A stretch of DNA of 23,580 bases, from positions 1 through 23,580 of IMG/VR virus record IMGVR_UViG_3300020020_000157. The stretch is one strand, 5' to 3'. The notes under the pieces were generated by a model. It was not told where the DNA came from, ran no database searches, and saw nothing but the letters and a program-made list of their open reading frames with translations. This document shows, in pieces, positions 6,585 to 13,418 of this stretch. This stretch comes from a virus. The position numbers and the translations under genes are program-made. The first letter of the stretch is position 1, and the number at the start of each line of letters is the position of its first letter.

Positions 6585-8573
6585 CTACACGCCGGCCAGC
6601 ACGCGGCGGCGGGTGTCCCGGTCTCGCTCGGTGACAACTTTGACCATGCGTGGCTCGATGGCCTGCCCGTCGAGGAGCACGGTGACGGTGAAGTTCTCGG
6701 CTGACATCGGCGTCAGGTTCGCGGGATGTACCATGCCGCTGGCCGGGAAGGTGACCGTCTCGAACCCACGCTCGTTGATCATGTACGGGATGCCGGGAAG
6801 CACCGCCCCGCCGGAGGCTCGGCGTCCCTCCCGCCCACCCACGCCGGCGGTGGCGGGGCTGAGCGGAATGGGCGGTACGTACGACGAGGCCCGCTCGCCC
6901 TGACGGAAGGTGGCGGTGAGCGTGATCGTCCGGTCATACAGACGGTTCAGCTCACGATCGGTCTCCTGGATCGCCGCCAGCGCCTGGGCGTTCTGGGCCT
7001 GGATCATGGTGATCTTCTCAGCCGGGATCAGATCGAGCGAGCCGACGTAGTGGTCGACTGCGGCCTTGTTGAACCCCATCTGCAATAGCAGGTTGCGCAG
7101 TTGCCGCTCAAGTGCGTCGGTGTCCCCGCCCGCTTCGGCGGTCTTGATAATCATGTCGCCGTACATGTCGGTCAGGTCCCGCACCATGTCGGCGTTGTCG
7201 CGACCGGCCTGGGTGTTGCGGTCCAGCGACCCGGCGCCCTTGTCGCCCTCTTCCTTCTGCTCCTTGATCTGCTCAGTCAGCCTCGCAACTGTGTCGGCGG
7301 CCCGGTCTTGCAGTTCCTCCATGCTGAAGTAGGCGGGGATGAGTTCCGCGGCCGTCTTGATCAGATCGTCCAGCGCGTCGTTCATACTCTTGAGTCTTTG
7401 GGCGGCGATGTCGGCGCCCTCGCCGACCTCCTCGAGCGAACCGACGAACGGGTCGATCGTCTCAGGCGCTCCGCCCGTCGTGATCATGATGTCCCTGAGC
7501 ATGGTGCCCAGGAATGGCACGTTGCGGAACATGCTCTCCGTGACCTGGACCATGCCCATGAACGCGTCGGAGAGCATGTGGATATACGCGCCGGTGAGAA
7601 TGATCGTGCCGTTGATGAGTTTGAACATGGCATCGAGGCCCATCACGGCACCCTCGGATGCGGTGATCTCATCCATGAACGTTCCGAGCGCTTCGCCCAG
7701 GTCGCCCATGCCCTCGGCCGCTACCGCCGCGAATGGGCCCATGCGGTCGAACGCTTTGTTCAGGCCCGGCATGATGTTCTTGCCCAGGTCGCCCAGACCT
7801 CCGGCGATGGTGTTGACGTGCGGGGCCATCTTCGCGAACGCCTCGGGCAGGTGCATGTCCTTGAACGCCTGGTCGATGATTGTCATCGCCTGCAGCGCCG
7901 GCCTGACGAACGCATCGGCGCCGCGGAAGAACTCTGCCGATATTGAATCGCCCAGCGTCTTCGCTGCCGCGATCACGTTGGCGTCCTTCGCCGCCATCAA
8001 CAGACCACCGGCCACACCGGCGGTGCCGATGAGACCCGCGCCCAGTCCGGCCGCACCCGCGCCGAGGACCGGGCTGATCGGCCCGGGACCGACAACGGCT
8101 GCGACGCCGCCGCCGATCATGTTCATTCGTGTCGGGACCTTCGACAGCATGTCGCTGACGTTGGCGAAGCCGCCTTCGTTGGGGTCCGGCGTCAGCTGCC
8201 TGCGAAGCCTCTCCAGCCGGTTCAGAAGCGAACGCTGCTTATCAAGGGCAACGCCGTCCATGGTGTCGCCGGTGCGGGCGAACTCCAGCCCCAGTCCATG
8301 CACCGCACGACGGGTCGCCATGATCCGGGCATCCAGCACGGACAGACTGGCGGCGGCGCCCAGTGCTTCGTCGCCGAGGTCGTCGACTTGCCGCTTCGCC
8401 ACGGCGGTGGCCGCCGTGAGCTGGGTCATGTCCCGCGAGACTTCGTCGGTCTCGTCGCCGAGCTTCTCCATCTCGGCCGACACCCGGCGGGTGACGGCAG
8501 CGGTCTGGGCGGCGTCCTTGTTGTATCCGGCGGTGAGCAGTTCCAAAAATACGGAGACCCGGCGGGTAGCCAT
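6585..8573 (-). CDS. Tail tape measure protein
   Basis: 662 residues, the second-longest complete gene here, ATG 8573 with GGGAGG upstream. It follows the G/G-T chaperone genes, the invariant position of the tape measure. Residues about 20-125 are predicted coiled coil. A Gly/Ala-rich hydrophobic region (about 150-195; AAVVGPGPISPVLG, then GLGAGLIGTAGVAGGLLM) is the membrane-inserting segment common in siphovirus tape measures. A second helical region runs from about 390 to 560. The C-terminus has the GYMVNERG-like signature (GIPYMINERGFETVTF) seen at the end of many tape measures, then a small domain ending RRRVLAGV. At roughly 0.15 nm per residue the tail would be near 100 nm. No peptidase or lytic transglycosylase motif is seen. 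Confidence 0.93.
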   Translation of the reverse strand: MATRRVSVFLELLTAGYNKDAAQTAAVTRRVSAEMEKLGDETDEVSRDMTQLTAATAVAKRQVDDLGDEALGAAASLSVLDARIMATRRAVHGLGLEFARTGDTMDGVALDKQRSLLNRLERLRRQLTPDPNEGGFANVSDMLSKVPTRMNMIGGGVAAVVGPGPISPVLGAGAAGLGAGLIGTAGVAGGLLMAAKDANVIAAAKTLGDSISAEFFRGADAFVRPALQAMTIIDQAFKDMHLPEAFAKMAPHVNTIAGGLGDLGKNIMPGLNKAFDRMGPFAAVAAEGMGDLGEALGTFMDEITASEGAVMGLDAMFKLINGTIILTGAYIHMLSDAFMGMVQVTESMFRNVPFLGTMLRDIMITTGGAPETIDPFVGSLEEVGEGADIAAQRLKSMNDALDDLIKTAAELIPAYFSMEELQDRAADTVARLTEQIKEQKEEGDKGAGSLDRNTQAGRDNADMVRDLTDMYGDMIIKTAEAGGDTDALERQLRNLLLQMGFNKAAVDHYVGSLDLIPAEKITMIQAQNAQALAAIQETDRELNRLYDRTITLTATFRQGERASSYVPPIPLSPATAGVGGREGRRASGGAVLPGIPYMINERGFETVTFPASGMVHPANLTPMSAENFTVTVLLDGQAIEPRMVKVVTERDRDTRRRVLAGV

Positions 8574-8585
8574 CGCGGCCTCCCG

Positions 8586-8966
8586 TCAGGTCCGTCGAGT
8601 CGAGATCACCACGCCGCGTTTCTTGGACTTCGCCACGTCCTCAGACACCGCCTGCGCGATGCGGGACGGCTGGCACACGTCCCGCACGACCGTCCACGAC
8701 CCGGCGGTGGAAGGGTCCCGGCACACCGACATCGGATGCCCGCACGACGGGCAGATGTCCTTGCGCTCGGCCAGCAGAGCCAGGACAAGACCCCGGTCCG
8801 TGTCGGTCCACTCCGGTTCGGTGACGCTGCGCACCATGACGCCCTGCTCGTATTCGTAGGTCGTCTCGACCGGTGCACCCCGGAAACGGCTGTAACTGGT
8901 GCCGGCTTCGAGCGCCGCCTCTACGTCTGCTCGGAGGTCCCGGTCAGCTCGGAGGCGGCGTCGGAG
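8586..8966 (-). CDS. Tail assembly chaperone T domain, made as G-T by -1 frameshift
   Basis: This is the -1 frame extension of the upstream chaperone gene. Translated as join(9472..8966, 8966..8586), the fusion is about 295 residues, of which the last 126 come from this frame. The frame has no well-placed start: the only ATG (9026) lacks a good ribosome binding site and lies deep in the G coding region. The T part begins LRRRLRADRDLRADVEAALEAG, followed by TTYEYEQGVMVRSVTEPEW, a pattern found in actinophage T domains. It then has a zinc-ribbon-like CPSCGHPMSVC and a basic tail. G and G-T coat the tape measure during tail assembly and are absent from the finished virion. It ends 12 bases before the tape measure start. 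Confidence 0.82.
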   Translation of the reverse strand, partial: LRRRLRADRDLRADVEAALEAGTSYSRFRGAPVETTYEYEQGVMVRSVTEPEWTDTDRGLVLALLAERKDICPSCGHPMSVCRDPSTAGSWTVVRDVCQPSRIAQAVSEDVAKSKKRGVVISTRRT

Positions 8967-8972
8967 TTTGGG
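8913..8972 (-). promoter_or_regulatory. Programmed -1 ribosomal frameshift site (slippery heptamer plus stem)
   Basis: Reading the minus strand, the G frame at 8972-8966 is C CCA AAC, a canonical X XXY YYZ slippery heptamer in the right phase. After a five-base spacer (8965-8961) comes CGCCGCCTC (8960-8952), which pairs perfectly with GAGGCGGCG (8921-8913), giving a 9-bp GC-rich stem with a loop of about 30 bases. The G stop codon (8923-8921) lies at the base of the right arm. Slippage by one base joins G to the T frame, as in lambda and most long-tailed phages. Confidence 0.85.
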
Positions 8973-9472
8973 ACGTCGACCTCGCCCATGTTCAGGTTGA
9001 GACTGCTGGAGACCAGCCGGTTCCATGCCTGGGCGTGCAGGACGTCCGCCAGCTCGCCGACCTGCTCGACGCTCATCACCGGATCCACACAGGATCGGGA
9101 AACAAGGTCGGCGTAGAACGGGAAGATCCGCTCACCCCAGTCGTCGTCGGATTCCTTCTCTTCGCGGGTGGGCATGCTGGCCCAGAATTTCGACCAAGCG
9201 CGGCCGCCCATGGCCCGCAGCCGGAAGTCCACCGTGGACTCCCGCATCCGCTCCTGAGTCTCGACGATCTGCTCAGCGATGACCCGCTTGCCCGGGTCGC
9301 CGAGACTTGTCGGTGGCGGCGCCTCGGCGAGTTGCAACTCCAGTTGCGCGATCTCCTCGACCAGTTCACCGGCCAAGCACAGCGGGACGGTGCGGGTCGG
9401 CAGCGTGGCGAGCTTCTTGATGTCGTCGAAATTCCTTGGCGCCGCAGTGGCGGGCTTCGCGCGGGCGGCCAC
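8921..9472 (-). CDS. Tail assembly chaperone (gpG-like)
   Basis: 183 residues. The frame is open further upstream to 9535, but the start is taken as GTG at 9472 because it overlaps the stop of the tail tube gene (TAGTG) and the protein then begins MAARAKPATAAPRNFDD; the upstream part reads through the tube gene's own codons. The protein is helical and acidic (AGELVEEIAQLELQLAEAP, then KRVIAEQIVETQERMREST), with a WSKFWASMP segment typical of actinophage G proteins. It sits between tube and tape measure, and ends in a -1 frameshift window, so most ribosomes should make G and a minority G-T. It acts as a chaperone that keeps the tape measure soluble and recruits tube subunits. Confidence 0.86.
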   Translation of the reverse strand: MAARAKPATAAPRNFDDIKKLATLPTRTVPLCLAGELVEEIAQLELQLAEAPPPTSLGDPGKRVIAEQIVETQERMRESTVDFRLRAMGGRAWSKFWASMPTREEKESDDDWGERIFPFYADLVSRSCVDPVMSVEQVGELADVLHAQAWNRLVSSSLNLNMGEVDVPNSDAASELTGTSEQT

Positions 9473-9966
9473 TAAGCCACCACACTTCGCGTGTTCGGAT
9501 CGAGGTAGATGGTCAGGTCGACGGTGAAGTCCCATGCCGTGTCCGGGGCGGGCTTGACCGGCGCGTCGGCGCCGGACTCAACCGGATACACCCCGACAGT
9601 GCCGGTGGACCCACCAGTGCCCTGGCCGATCGTCCACGCGGTGGCCTTGTCGATGCCCGTCCGCACACCGAAGAACCCCACCGCCCGGTACACCAGCAAA
9701 GTCCACGGCGTGTCCGTCGGAGAATTGTGGTGCAGCGTCAGGGCGATCGACGGCTTGCGCCGGCCCACCCGCTCGAGGTCAAACGTGGACCCGACGTTGC
9801 CGACGTTGACCTTGCCGGTGGTCATGCCGATGTCCAGACCGTCCGGCGTGATGAAGTCGGTCAGGTCGGTGCCGGCGTTGAGCTCGGCCACCGTCGGCAG
9901 TGCGATGTTCGCGCACGCGGTCATCCACACACACCGGACCCGGCCGTCCATGATGACGACAGACAC
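9472..9966 (-). CDS. Major tail (tube) protein
   Basis: 164 residues, GTG start at 9966 preceded by AAGGAG at seven bases, a strong site fitting an abundant protein. It lies directly upstream of the chaperone genes and downstream of the terminator, the usual slot for the tube subunit. The pattern fits a small tube fold: VRCVWMTACANIALPTVAEL, then a DLTDFITPDGLDIG segment typical of actinophage tube proteins, then a charged strand (TFDLERVGRRKPSIALTLHH), a long strand (PWTLLVYRAVGFFGVRTG) and VYPVESGADAPVKPAPDTAWDFTVDL. Hexamers of it would stack to form the tail. It is rather short, with no C-terminal Ig-like decoration domain. Confidence 0.86.
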   Translation of the reverse strand: MSVVIMDGRVRCVWMTACANIALPTVAELNAGTDLTDFITPDGLDIGMTTGKVNVGNVGSTFDLERVGRRKPSIALTLHHNSPTDTPWTLLVYRAVGFFGVRTGIDKATAWTIGQGTGGSTGTVGVYPVESGADAPVKPAPDTAWDFTVDLTIYLDPNTRSVVA

Positions 9967-9969
9967 TGG

Positions 9970-10176
9970 TTACTCCTTCGTCTTCTTGGCCGGCTTGGCT
10001 GCCGGTTCGGCGTCGAGATCCTCGTAGACCTCGGCGTAGTCGGGCAGGTGCAGTGCGGCGGGTTCAGGCACCCACGCAGAGACGCGGTACCAGCCGTGCG
10101 TGCGTTGAAGTTCGAGAGCGCCCTCGGGAAGGATGCCCACGGCGGCGACGTCCGGATGCCGGACCACGGCGAACAC
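9970..10176 (-). CDS. Small connector-region protein of unknown function, Lys/Ala-rich tail
   Basis: About 68 residues from GTG 10176, which starts three bases after the upstream stop and has a GGCGGG run before it; an upstream GTG at 10200 is also in frame but overlaps the previous gene and lacks a ribosome binding site. The body (VVRHPDVAAVGILPEGALEL, then HGWYRVSAWVPEP and LHLPDYAEVYEDLD) is compact and acidic, and the end is AEPAAKPAKKTKE, a basic disordered tail. The 17188-17523 product also ends in an Ala/Lys-rich tail. Its place just before the tube gene suggests a tail or connector role, but no family is recognised. Confidence 0.6.
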   Translation of the reverse strand: MFAVVRHPDVAAVGILPEGALELQRTHGWYRVSAWVPEPAALHLPDYAEVYEDLDAEPAAKPAKKTKE

Positions 10177-10178
10177 GG

Positions 10179-10511
10179 CTACACCCGCCACACTTCGCAC
10201 GTCACGGATGTGATGAACGAGTGCGCCACGGTCGCCACGTCGCTGGCGTTGATCATCGATGTTGGAATGAAGATGACCTTCGTGGTGGCGTTGGTCACCG
10301 AAACCGTAGGGTTCGTCGCGACGCTGCCGGCGATGGTGAGGTTCGGGTCGGTGATGGTCACCGTGTCGGGTGAGCCGCCACCGTTGATGACCCGCACGTG
10401 TACGCCGAGCGCTCCGAACTGGCTCCGCGCGATGGTGTCCGAGGCCGCGACCGCGACCGGGGCCGGTGACGTGCCTGCAATGGCTGCAGACGTGGATGTG
10501 AGCGCGGCCAT
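10179..10511 (-). CDS. Small beta-rich structural protein
   Basis: 110 residues; ATG 10511 has GGAGG seven bases upstream, a strong site. The sequence is a single small beta domain: ASDTIARSQFGALGVHVRVINGG, then SPDTVTITDPNLTIAG, then TKVIFIPTSMINASDVATVAH and ITSVTCEVWRV. The pattern of alternating Val/Thr strands and a GGGSPDTV turn is common in small actinophage proteins lying between tail terminator and tube gene. It may be a tail-completion or decoration protein. No catalytic residues and no signal peptide. Function is not established from the sequence. Confidence 0.6.
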   Translation of the reverse strand: MAALTSTSAAIAGTSPAPVAVAASDTIARSQFGALGVHVRVINGGGSPDTVTITDPNLTIAGSVATNPTVSVTNATTKVIFIPTSMINASDVATVAHSFITSVTCEVWRV

Positions 10512-10551
10512 GCCGCAGCCTCCTTAGTGGATGGACGGAACAGCCGGAAAC

Positions 10552-10971
10552 TCAGCCGGTGCTGGTGAACGAGTACAAAGAGATCGCATCCATGACGAGC
10601 CGGCCGGTGGTTTCGTCGCGTTGCGGCGGGAGCGTCTCGTCCTGTTTGATCGGCCCGCAGTCCCGGCCGGCGATCACCGGCCGGACGTTGAGCAGCGTCG
10701 AACGAACCAGCATCCCGACCGCCCGAGCCGCGGCCGCGGTGAGCCCGACGCAGTGACAGTTGTAGGTGGTAGTGACCGTGACCTGGCTGGCGTTGAGTGC
10801 GGTGCCGATTCCGTCACGCGTCCAGTCGACCGAGACGTACAGGACGACGTATGGCGGATCCGGTGTTGGGTCGGGAACCTTGCCGTCGAAGACCCGACCG
10901 GCGAGCGCGCCGTTGGCGTTGAGCAGCGTCAACCCGACCTGGGCGTGGAGCTCATCGAGGAGGTCGCTCAC
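10552..10971 (-). CDS. Tail terminator protein
   Basis: 139 residues from GTG 10971, which overlaps the stop of the gp10-like gene (ATGTGA junction) and has GGAGGG just upstream. The frame is open to 11250, but the extra N-terminal stretch is Arg-rich shadow sequence of the gp10-like gene. The protein has the helix-strand-strand-helix layout of lambda gpU/HK97 terminators: DLLDELHAQVGLTLLN, a VPDPTPDPPYVVLYVS strand after a Pro-rich loop, a strand with TVTTTYNCHCVG, a helix (TAAAARAVGMLVRSTLLNVRP) and a last strand (RLVMDAISLYSFTS). Terminators form the ring that stops tube growth and joins the head. Gene order agrees. Confidence 0.8.
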   Translation of the reverse strand: MSDLLDELHAQVGLTLLNANGALAGRVFDGKVPDPTPDPPYVVLYVSVDWTRDGIGTALNASQVTVTTTYNCHCVGLTAAAARAVGMLVRSTLLNVRPVIAGRDCGPIKQDETLPPQRDETTGRLVMDAISLYSFTSTG

Positions 10972-11369
10972 ATGCCCTCCAGCAGCTCCACGGCCGCGTC
11001 GCCCACAGCGTTGGCGAACCTGGGATCTTCCGCGATCAGCGCCGGCAGACCGCCCGGGTGCGGCGCGTTGTTTACGCTCCCCATCTCGGCGAAGAAGGCC
11101 AGCGACGCCTGCGGATTGCGCCGGCTCACGCCGATCTCGGCCTCGAAGTGGGTGCCCCTGTCGGGTACCCGGTCGTAGCCGATGCCGCGCACCACGTGCG
11201 GCAAGTTCTCCGGGCCGCCGCCGATGCGGGGCGACCAGCGCCGCTTCCAATCCAGCTTCACATTCGTTGCCCCGCGGCCGACCACGGCGGCGAACTTCTT
11301 CGGCCCCTTTTCCGGTATTGCCTCGAGGTCTCGAATCAACTCATCGAGGCCAGTGATCTTTACGCCCAT
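10968..11369 (-). CDS. HK97 gp10-like tail completion / neck protein
   Basis: 133 residues, ATG 11369. The opening (MGVKITGLDELIRDLEAIPEKGPKKFAAVV) is the typical start of the HK97 gp10 family: a short strand, then a helix pair. Then come a WKRRWSPRIGG loop, a strand with GIGYDRVPDR and an EIGVSRRNPQASLAFFAEMGSV region; the FAEMGS segment before a Pro-rich loop (HPGGLPALIAED) is the family's most recognisable part. These proteins sit between head closure and terminator and help complete the tail top. Its neighbours are exactly those two proteins. It starts a few bases after the DUF6093 gene and overlaps the terminator start. Confidence 0.85.
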   Translation of the reverse strand: MGVKITGLDELIRDLEAIPEKGPKKFAAVVGRGATNVKLDWKRRWSPRIGGGPENLPHVVRGIGYDRVPDRGTHFEAEIGVSRRNPQASLAFFAEMGSVNNAPHPGGLPALIAEDPRFANAVGDAAVELLEGM

Positions 11370-11371
11370 GG

Positions 11372-11773
11372 CTACGAGAGGATCTCTTGTAGCGGCAGGC
11401 GGCGGGCGGTCTTCTCGCTTGCGTGGTTCTCGCCGGAGACCGGGAACGACTTACCCACCAGTTCGACGTCGTTGCGACACGTCACGCACGTGACGATGTC
11501 GTCGACCTTGATGCCCTCGCTGCCCACGACCGGGAGTTGCAGTTCCAGGGCTGAGATACGCAGTTGGGCCTGGCCCACAGTTGTGGGGCCTGCCCATGGC
11601 GCCTTCGCCTGCTGGAATCTGCAAGGACCGGCGTAGATCGTGGTCAGCGGGAAGACGTCCTCTCCGGTGAGCGGGTTGGTGGTCGGCGTACCACGGCGCT
11701 GGATGGTGCACGCGTCGAAGAACCCGACACTGGCGGCGGCGCGACCGGCGGCCAAGACTGTCTCGCGGGTCAT
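11372..11773 (-). CDS. Head-closure (stopper) protein, DUF6093-like
   Basis: 133 residues, ATG 11773. It follows the DUF6093 layout of actinophage connector proteins: N-terminal helix (ETVLAAGRAAASVGFFDA), a strand beginning CTIQRRG, the TNPLTGEDVFPLTTIYAGPCRFQQ segment, then ISALELQLPV, then VDDIVTCVTC and a last helix-strand (ASEKTARRLPLQEI). Stopper proteins fold as a small beta barrel and plug the portal channel after DNA packaging. The gene is directly upstream of the gp10-like gene and directly downstream of the 11774-12058 gene, as expected for a connector set. Confidence 0.85.
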   Translation of the reverse strand: MTRETVLAAGRAAASVGFFDACTIQRRGTPTTNPLTGEDVFPLTTIYAGPCRFQQAKAPWAGPTTVGQAQLRISALELQLPVVGSEGIKVDDIVTCVTCRNDVELVGKSFPVSGENHASEKTARRLPLQEILS

Positions 11774-12058
11774 CTACTCCTCCGCCCGCATCAGTTGGTG
11801 CTCGATCCGAAGTTGGGCGGCGCGGACGATGCCGACGATGCGGTACCAAGGCATGTCGCCGCCGGCCAGGATCCACCCGACCGCCGAGAATCCGTCCCCG
11901 TCTGCGTCGAAGCCTTGGGCTGCCGTCAGGACCACATAATCGGTGATGACCATGGGCTCGCCGTCGGGTCCTCGGCCCCAGCCCTCGAAGTCATTGACCT
12001 CGCGAATTGCCGCCTCAAGGTTCTCGTAAGCGACCTTCTTGGCGGTGTCGTCGGCCAC
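11774..12058 (-). CDS. Small acidic connector-region protein, unknown function
   Basis: 94 residues; GTG start at 12058 with GGGAGG upstream, and the gene ends directly at the ATG of the stopper. The protein is helical at both ends (DDTAKKVAYENLEAAIREVND and WYRIVGIVRAAQLRIEHQLMRAEE) with a central YVVLTAAQGFDADGDG strand-turn. Short acidic proteins of this kind that mention a 'test/obligation' loop (MVITDYVVL) are frequent in actinophage connector modules, but the family's function is not known to me. It may regulate or assist assembly; it has no membrane segment and no cysteine. Only position supports a structural role. Confidence 0.6.
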   Translation of the reverse strand: MADDTAKKVAYENLEAAIREVNDFEGWGRGPDGEPMVITDYVVLTAAQGFDADGDGFSAVGWILAGGDMPWYRIVGIVRAAQLRIEHQLMRAEE

Positions 12059-12079
12059 TGCGACCTCCCTGGCAGTCCG

Positions 12080-12922
12080 CTACGGTCGGGCGGTTGATGT
12101 GGTGACCGGCCGCAGGATCACGTCAGCGTTGAGTTGGGGTGTAACCCCGGAATCGGGGCGCAGGGTGACAGGAGTAGCGCCGATCCCGCCAGATGCCGTC
12201 GCAGTGAAACTGAACGCGACCGATGCGATACCGAAGCGCTCCGGGAAACCAACGGCAGTCGCAGCGAACGTAAAGTCGGTGAGGGCGGCCCCCATGACCG
12301 GACCGGCAGCGGCACCGGACGCGCTGGCGGTGAAGACCAGCGCGGCGAGCACCTGGCCGCCCGTTCCGCGTACGCCGGCCGCTGTCGCGGCGAACGTTTC
12401 CGCCGCAACCGCTTGGCCCTGCACCCCGGGTACACCGTTAGCGGTGGCGCCCAGCGTGTAGGCGCCGAGGCCTTGGCCGTTGTGGCCCGGTACCCCCAGG
12501 GCGGCGCCGGTGTAGGTATAGGCACCGAGAGCGGCCCCGTTGTGGCCGACGGTGCCGACCACGGTGGAGCCGAAGGTGTAGGCACCGAGGGCGGTGCCGT
12601 TGACTGGGGGTGCTCCGGCTACCCCGGATGCGGTGCCGTCGAAGACGATAGTTGCGGCCGCGGCGCCGACGACGCCGGGGACACCAAGGGCGGGGGATCC
12701 GAAGGTGTAGGAGCCGGCCGCTTGCCCGACCACACCGGGGACGCCGGCTGCGGTGGAGCCAAACCCGATGGCGGCTGCGGCCTGACCGACGACGCCGGGT
12801 GTGCCTAGTGCGGTGCCGGTGAAGGTGAAGGCGGCGAGGGCGGTGCCGGTGACCGCACCACCGCCCGCGACGGCTGCTAGCGGTAGCGGCGCATATCTGA
12901 CGTTGCTGCTGCCGCGCGCCAC
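12080..12922 (-). CDS. Tandem-repeat beta protein, virion appendage candidate
   Basis: 280 residues from GTG 12922. After a 24-residue leader (with SSNVRYAPLPL), residues 25-252 consist of about eleven repeats of 20-22 residues, consensus G-x-A-x-x-A-Y/F-x-F-x-x-T-A-x-G-V-P-G-V-x. Then a 28-residue C-terminal piece (TLRPDSGVTPQLNADVILRP) follows. The regular aromatic-Thr-Ala-Gly rhythm suggests a solenoid or a chain of short beta hairpins. There are no Cys and almost no charged residues until the C-terminal part. It sits in the block between the head-tail adaptor and the stopper with four other fibre-like genes, so a head- or neck-attached fibre is the best guess. Repeat number is likely variable between relatives. 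Confidence 0.65.
   Translation of the reverse strand: MARGSSNVRYAPLPLAAVAGGGAVTGTALAAFTFTGTALGTPGVVGQAAAAIGFGSTAAGVPGVVGQAAGSYTFGSPALGVPGVVGAAAATIVFDGTASGVAGAPPVNGTALGAYTFGSTVVGTVGHNGAALGAYTYTGAALGVPGHNGQGLGAYTLGATANGVPGVQGQAVAAETFAATAAGVRGTGGQVLAALVFTASASGAAAGPVMGAALTDFTFAATAVGFPERFGIASVAFSFTATASGGIGATPVTLRPDSGVTPQLNADVILRPVTTSTARP
12167..12850 (-). repeat. Coding tandem repeats, about 11 units of 60-66 bp
   Basis: DNA encoding the repeat region of the 12080-12922 gene. Units are diverged at the base level but share runs such as those encoding GVPGVVGQA (two copies near the N-terminus) and LGAYT (three copies in the middle). The spacing is 60 bp for most units and 63 or 66 bp for the others, always in frame. 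Confidence 0.75.
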
Positions 12923-12923
12923 G

Positions 12924-13415
12924 TCACGCCGGTTCTTCCCAGATGATCCACGGCAGGGAGTTGACTGTCACAGCGAACGTTGTTCGGATTCGCAGGAACC
13001 GGGAGGCTTTGACCCGGACGTGCCGGCCTGGTGTGAACCAGATGCTGTAGCCGGTCTGCGGGTGCACCAGTTGTGAGTCGAGGTCCCGAGTGGTGGCGCC
13101 GATGGTGCCCTCACCGGATGCGTTGTAGCCGGTCGCCGACGCGCCGCCGACGCACAACGAGGCAACCTGGTCGTCGGATTCCCACTCGATTGGGGTGACT
13201 GTGGTTACCGACGCTGCGACGTCGGTGTCCATCAGGGTGCAGATTCCGGCCGCCTCAGTGGCCACGATGCCGGCAAAGGAAACACCCCAGGCGAACACTC
13301 GGATGTCGGTGGTTGATGGTGTGGCCACCTGGAGCACCGTCTTGACGGCTGTACCGGTAGCGACCACGACGGGAATGTTCGACGCCCGCGGTATCGCCAA
13401 ATAGAGAGATCCCAT
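12924..13415 (-). CDS. Small jelly-roll-like virion protein, paralogue of the 6094-6564 product
   Basis: 163 residues, ATG 13415 with GGAAG seven bases upstream. Strand-rich throughout: SNIPVVVATGTAVKTVLQVAT, DIRVFAWGVSFAGI, GICTLMDTDVAAS, WESDDQVASLCVGG, GYSIWFTPGRHVRVKASRF and TFAVTVNSLPWIIWEEP. This order of strands, with a VKT turn and a long FAWGVSF strand, matches small trimeric jelly-roll proteins of actinophage heads and tails, and it is shared with the 6094-6564 product. The gene belongs to the appendage block, two bases after the previous coding region. Function beyond a structural role cannot be read from the sequence. Confidence 0.55.
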   Translation of the reverse strand: MGSLYLAIPRASNIPVVVATGTAVKTVLQVATPSTTDIRVFAWGVSFAGIVATEAAGICTLMDTDVAASVTTVTPIEWESDDQVASLCVGGASATGYNASGEGTIGATTRDLDSQLVHPQTGYSIWFTPGRHVRVKASRFLRIRTTFAVTVNSLPWIIWEEPA

Positions 13416-13418
13416 GTG

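Noticed and set aside
7339-8859. Plus-strand open frame of 506 codons
   Set aside because: It lies antisense to the tape measure and T domain, is Ser/Arg/Pro-rich and matches no family. High GC makes long antisense frames common.
9473-9535. Upstream extension of chaperone G
   Set aside because: It would overlap the end of the tube gene by 63 bases; GTG 9472 at the TAGTG junction is the natural coupled start.
10972-11250. N-terminal extension of the terminator frame
   Set aside because: The extra residues are Arg/Gly-rich shadow of the gp10-like gene; GTG 10971 at the coupled junction has a good ribosome binding site.
12167-12850. Possible CRISPR array
   Set aside because: The repeats are in-frame, diverged coding repeats of 60-66 bp with no constant repeat/variable spacer pattern.
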